Positions 4,637-6,150 of a DNA stretch of 6,150 nt are shown here, piece by piece; position 1 is the stretch's first letter, and every line of letters starts with the position of its first letter. Both the position numbers and the translations under genes were made by a program. Source of the DNA: Treponema sp. (GTDB taxonomy: Bacteria; Spirochaetota; Spirochaetia; Treponematales; Breznakiellaceae); NCBI GenBank assembly GCA_031289935.1, contig JAITON010000044.1, positions 1-6,150 on the forward strand, given 5' to 3'. Under the pieces are notes generated by a model. It searched no databases. It saw only the letters and a program-made list of their open reading frames with translations, and was not told the origin of the DNA.

Positions 4637-6150
4637 ATGGGGGATCCCAGGGGGTTTTTGAAGATTCGGCGGAAGCTTTCGGGCTACCGGCCCGTGGAGG
4701 AACGGCTTAACGACTACAGTGAGGTGGAGATCCGGCTGCCCGATGAGGAGCGGCGGCTCCAGGCGGCCCGGTGTATGGATTGCGGGCTGCCCTTTTGCCA
4801 TTGGGCCTGCCCGGTGTCCAATATTATGCCCGAGTGGCAGGACCGGCTGTACCGGGGGGACTGGACCGGGGCCTGGGCGGCGCTGGAGAGCGCCAATCCC
4901 TTTCCGGAGTTTACGGGCCGGGTCTGCCCGGCGCTCTGCGAGGCTTCCTGTGTGCTGGGCGCCAACGACGAGCCGGTTACGATCCGGCAGAACGAGCTGG
5001 CGGTCATCGAGAAGGCTTTTGAGCTGGGCCTCCTGGCGCCCCGGCCGCCGAAGCGCCGGAACGGGAAGAAGCTGGCTATCGTGGGGGCCGGTCCTGCGGG
5101 GCTCTCGGCAGCCTACTATCTGAACCGGGCGGGTTTTTCGGTAACGGTCTTCGAGGGGGACCGGCAGCCCGGGGGCTATCTGCGCTACGGGATACCGGAC
5201 TTTAAGCTGGATAAGAGTTTTATTGATAGAAGGATCCGTCTGATGGAGGCCGAGGGGGTGGTCTTTAAGACCGGGACCCGGGTGGGTCAGGGCCGCTATG
5301 CCTTCGGGATATCCGGGGGGGAGGGGGCTCAGGTAGCGGCGGGGGAGCTGGAGGCGGCCTTCGACCTGGTCCTGCTCACGATTGGCGCCCGGGAGCCCCG
5401 GGACCTGGGGGCGCCGGGGCGGGAGCTTTCGGGGATTGTCCAGGCCCTGGATTTTCTCTCCCTCCAGAACCGGAATCTGGCGGGCGAAGCCCCCGGAGGA
5501 CGGGCCGCAGAGGGCGGAGGACGGGCCGCGGAGGGCGGAGGACGGGCTGCGGGAGGACCGCAGGGCGGTCCGACCGGGACGATTACCGCCTACGGTAAAC
5601 GGGTGGTGGTTATCGGGGGCGGCGACACGGGGGCGGATTGCGTGGGCACGGCCAACCGGCAGGGGGCCCTGAGCGTTACCCAGATCGAGCTGATGCCGCG
5701 GCCCCCGGAGCACCGCAGCGAGGACCAGCCCTGGCCCCTCTGGCCCACGGTGCTCAAGACCTCCAGTTCCCACCTGGAGGGGGGGGAACGGCTCTGGTCG
5801 GTAAATACCAGGGCCTTTAAGGGCAGGGACGGCCGGTTGGAGGCCGTGGAGTGCTGCAAGCTGGAATGGCTCAGTAAGGACGGCCGACAGGTGATGCAGG
5901 AGATTCCCGGGTCGGAGTTTGAGCTGGCCGCAGACCTGGCGCTCCTGGCCATGGGTTTTAGCCACGTGGTGCAGGAGGGGGTTAGGGCGGATTTTGGCCT
6001 GGAACTGGACGGCCGGGGGAATATCCGCACCCAGGGGAGTTTCCACACGAGCAACCCCAAGGTTTGGGCCGCCGGGGATTCCCGTAATGGGGCGGGCCTG
6101 GTGGTGCGGGCCATTGCGGACGGCCGGGCCGCCGCAGAGGCCATGATCCA
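4637..6150 (+). CDS. gltD: glutamate synthase (NADPH) small subunit, 3' end cut by window edge
   Basis: This reading frame is open for 504 codons to the window edge. ATG 4637 follows AAGGAG (4625-4630) by 6 nt. The product is GltD, the flavoprotein that passes electrons from NADPH through FAD and 4Fe-4S clusters to the large GltB subunit, which makes glutamate from glutamine and 2-oxoglutarate. The N-terminal part has the cysteine motifs CMDCGLPFCHWACP (46-59) and C97-x3-C101-x3-C105. The FAD-binding site is VGAGPAG (149-155), followed by LRYGIPDFKLD. The NADPH-binding site is GGGDTG (327-332), followed by VGTANRQG. The C-terminal flavin motif AAGDSRNGAGLVVRAIADGR is present, so only a few residues are missing. 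Residues 287-307 are an in-frame repeat insertion absent from the usual family layout, which explains the length above the usual 470-490 residues. gltB is not in the window upstream; the gene appears to have its own promoter. Confidence 0.96.
   Translation, partial: MGDPRGFLKIRRKLSGYRPVEERLNDYSEVEIRLPDEERRLQAARCMDCGLPFCHWACPVSNIMPEWQDRLYRGDWTGAWAALESANPFPEFTGRVCPALCEASCVLGANDEPVTIRQNELAVIEKAFELGLLAPRPPKRRNGKKLAIVGAGPAGLSAAYYLNRAGFSVTVFEGDRQPGGYLRYGIPDFKLDKSFIDRRIRLMEAEGVVFKTGTRVGQGRYAFGISGGEGAQVAAGELEAAFDLVLLTIGAREPRDLGAPGRELSGIVQALDFLSLQNRNLAGEAPGGRAAEGGGRAAEGGGRAAGGPQGGPTGTITAYGKRVVVIGGGDTGADCVGTANRQGALSVTQIELMPRPPEHRSEDQPWPLWPTVLKTSSSHLEGGERLWSVNTRAFKGRDGRLEAVECCKLEWLSKDGRQVMQEIPGSEFELAADLALLAMGFSHVVQEGVRADFGLELDGRGNIRTQGSFHTSNPKVWAAGDSRNGAGLVVRAIADGRAAAEAMI
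5495..5557 (+). repeat. in-frame 21-bp minisatellite inside gltD
   Basis: Three 21-bp units begin at 5495, 5516 and 5537. The first two differ at one position (GCAGAGGGC versus GCGGAGGGC at their ends), and the third diverges near its 3' end. They code the heptapeptide GGRAAEG twice, then GGRAAGG, in the linker between the FAD half and the NADPH-binding GGGDTG motif of GltD. No stop or frameshift results. Confidence 0.9.

Noticed and set aside
4451..6046. Long minus-strand reading frame of 531 codons opposite gltD
   Set aside because: It lies antisense to a clear GltD and is rich in Pro, Arg and Gly, as expected from the complement of GC-rich codons; no domain is visible.

Overview
The window looks like bacterial chromosome, probably from a spirochaete of the Treponema group (the termite-gut lineages are my best guess). 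The reasons are a secreted BspA/TpLRR-type leucine-rich-repeat protein with 22-residue units and a Treponema-like C-terminal tail, and abundant short in-frame repeats. The taxonomic call is an inference from gene style; there is no rRNA or other marker here. Nearly all coding is on the + strand. Base composition is mosaic: the cobalamin, merR, pyrBI and gltD genes are very GC-rich with G/C third positions, while the LRR gene and the toxin-antitoxin pair are visibly more AT-rich.

Layout: 1-224 is the 3' end of a PduO-type cob(I)alamin adenosyltransferase. 225-356 is a short intergenic stretch. 357-1265 is a secreted LRR protein whose signal peptide is only in frame if translation starts at an ACG codon behind a well-placed Shine-Dalgarno sequence. 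1274-1786 is a MerR-family regulator with a C-terminal four-cysteine cluster; its 3' end overlaps pyrB (1752-2705), which overlaps pyrI (2699-3130). Together pyrB and pyrI encode the catalytic and zinc-binding regulatory chains of aspartate carbamoyltransferase, the first committed step of pyrimidine synthesis.

Just after pyrI lies the most unusual element, an array of eleven 21-bp units (3157-3392). Each unit has a 15-bp self-complementary core and a 6-bp linker, and the period is exactly two helical turns and seven codons. It runs into what looks like a small damaged reading frame (3394-3594) and then a strong intrinsic terminator (3627-3660), which probably ends the merR-pyrBI transcript.

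A separate unit follows: its own promoter, a candidate antitoxin (3726-4037) and an overlapping PIN-domain toxin (4012-4440). Between the toxin and the next gene is a densely palindromic intergenic element flanked by a 14-bp direct repeat. From 4637 to the window edge is gltD, the small subunit of NADPH-dependent glutamate synthase, nearly complete, carrying an in-frame 21-bp minisatellite in the linker before its second nucleotide-binding domain.

No single new multi-gene system is evident. The best candidates for undescribed biology are the phased palindromic array behind pyrI, the ACG-started LRR gene, the cysteine-rich MerR regulator coupled to pyrBI, and the recurrence of 21-bp in-frame repeats.
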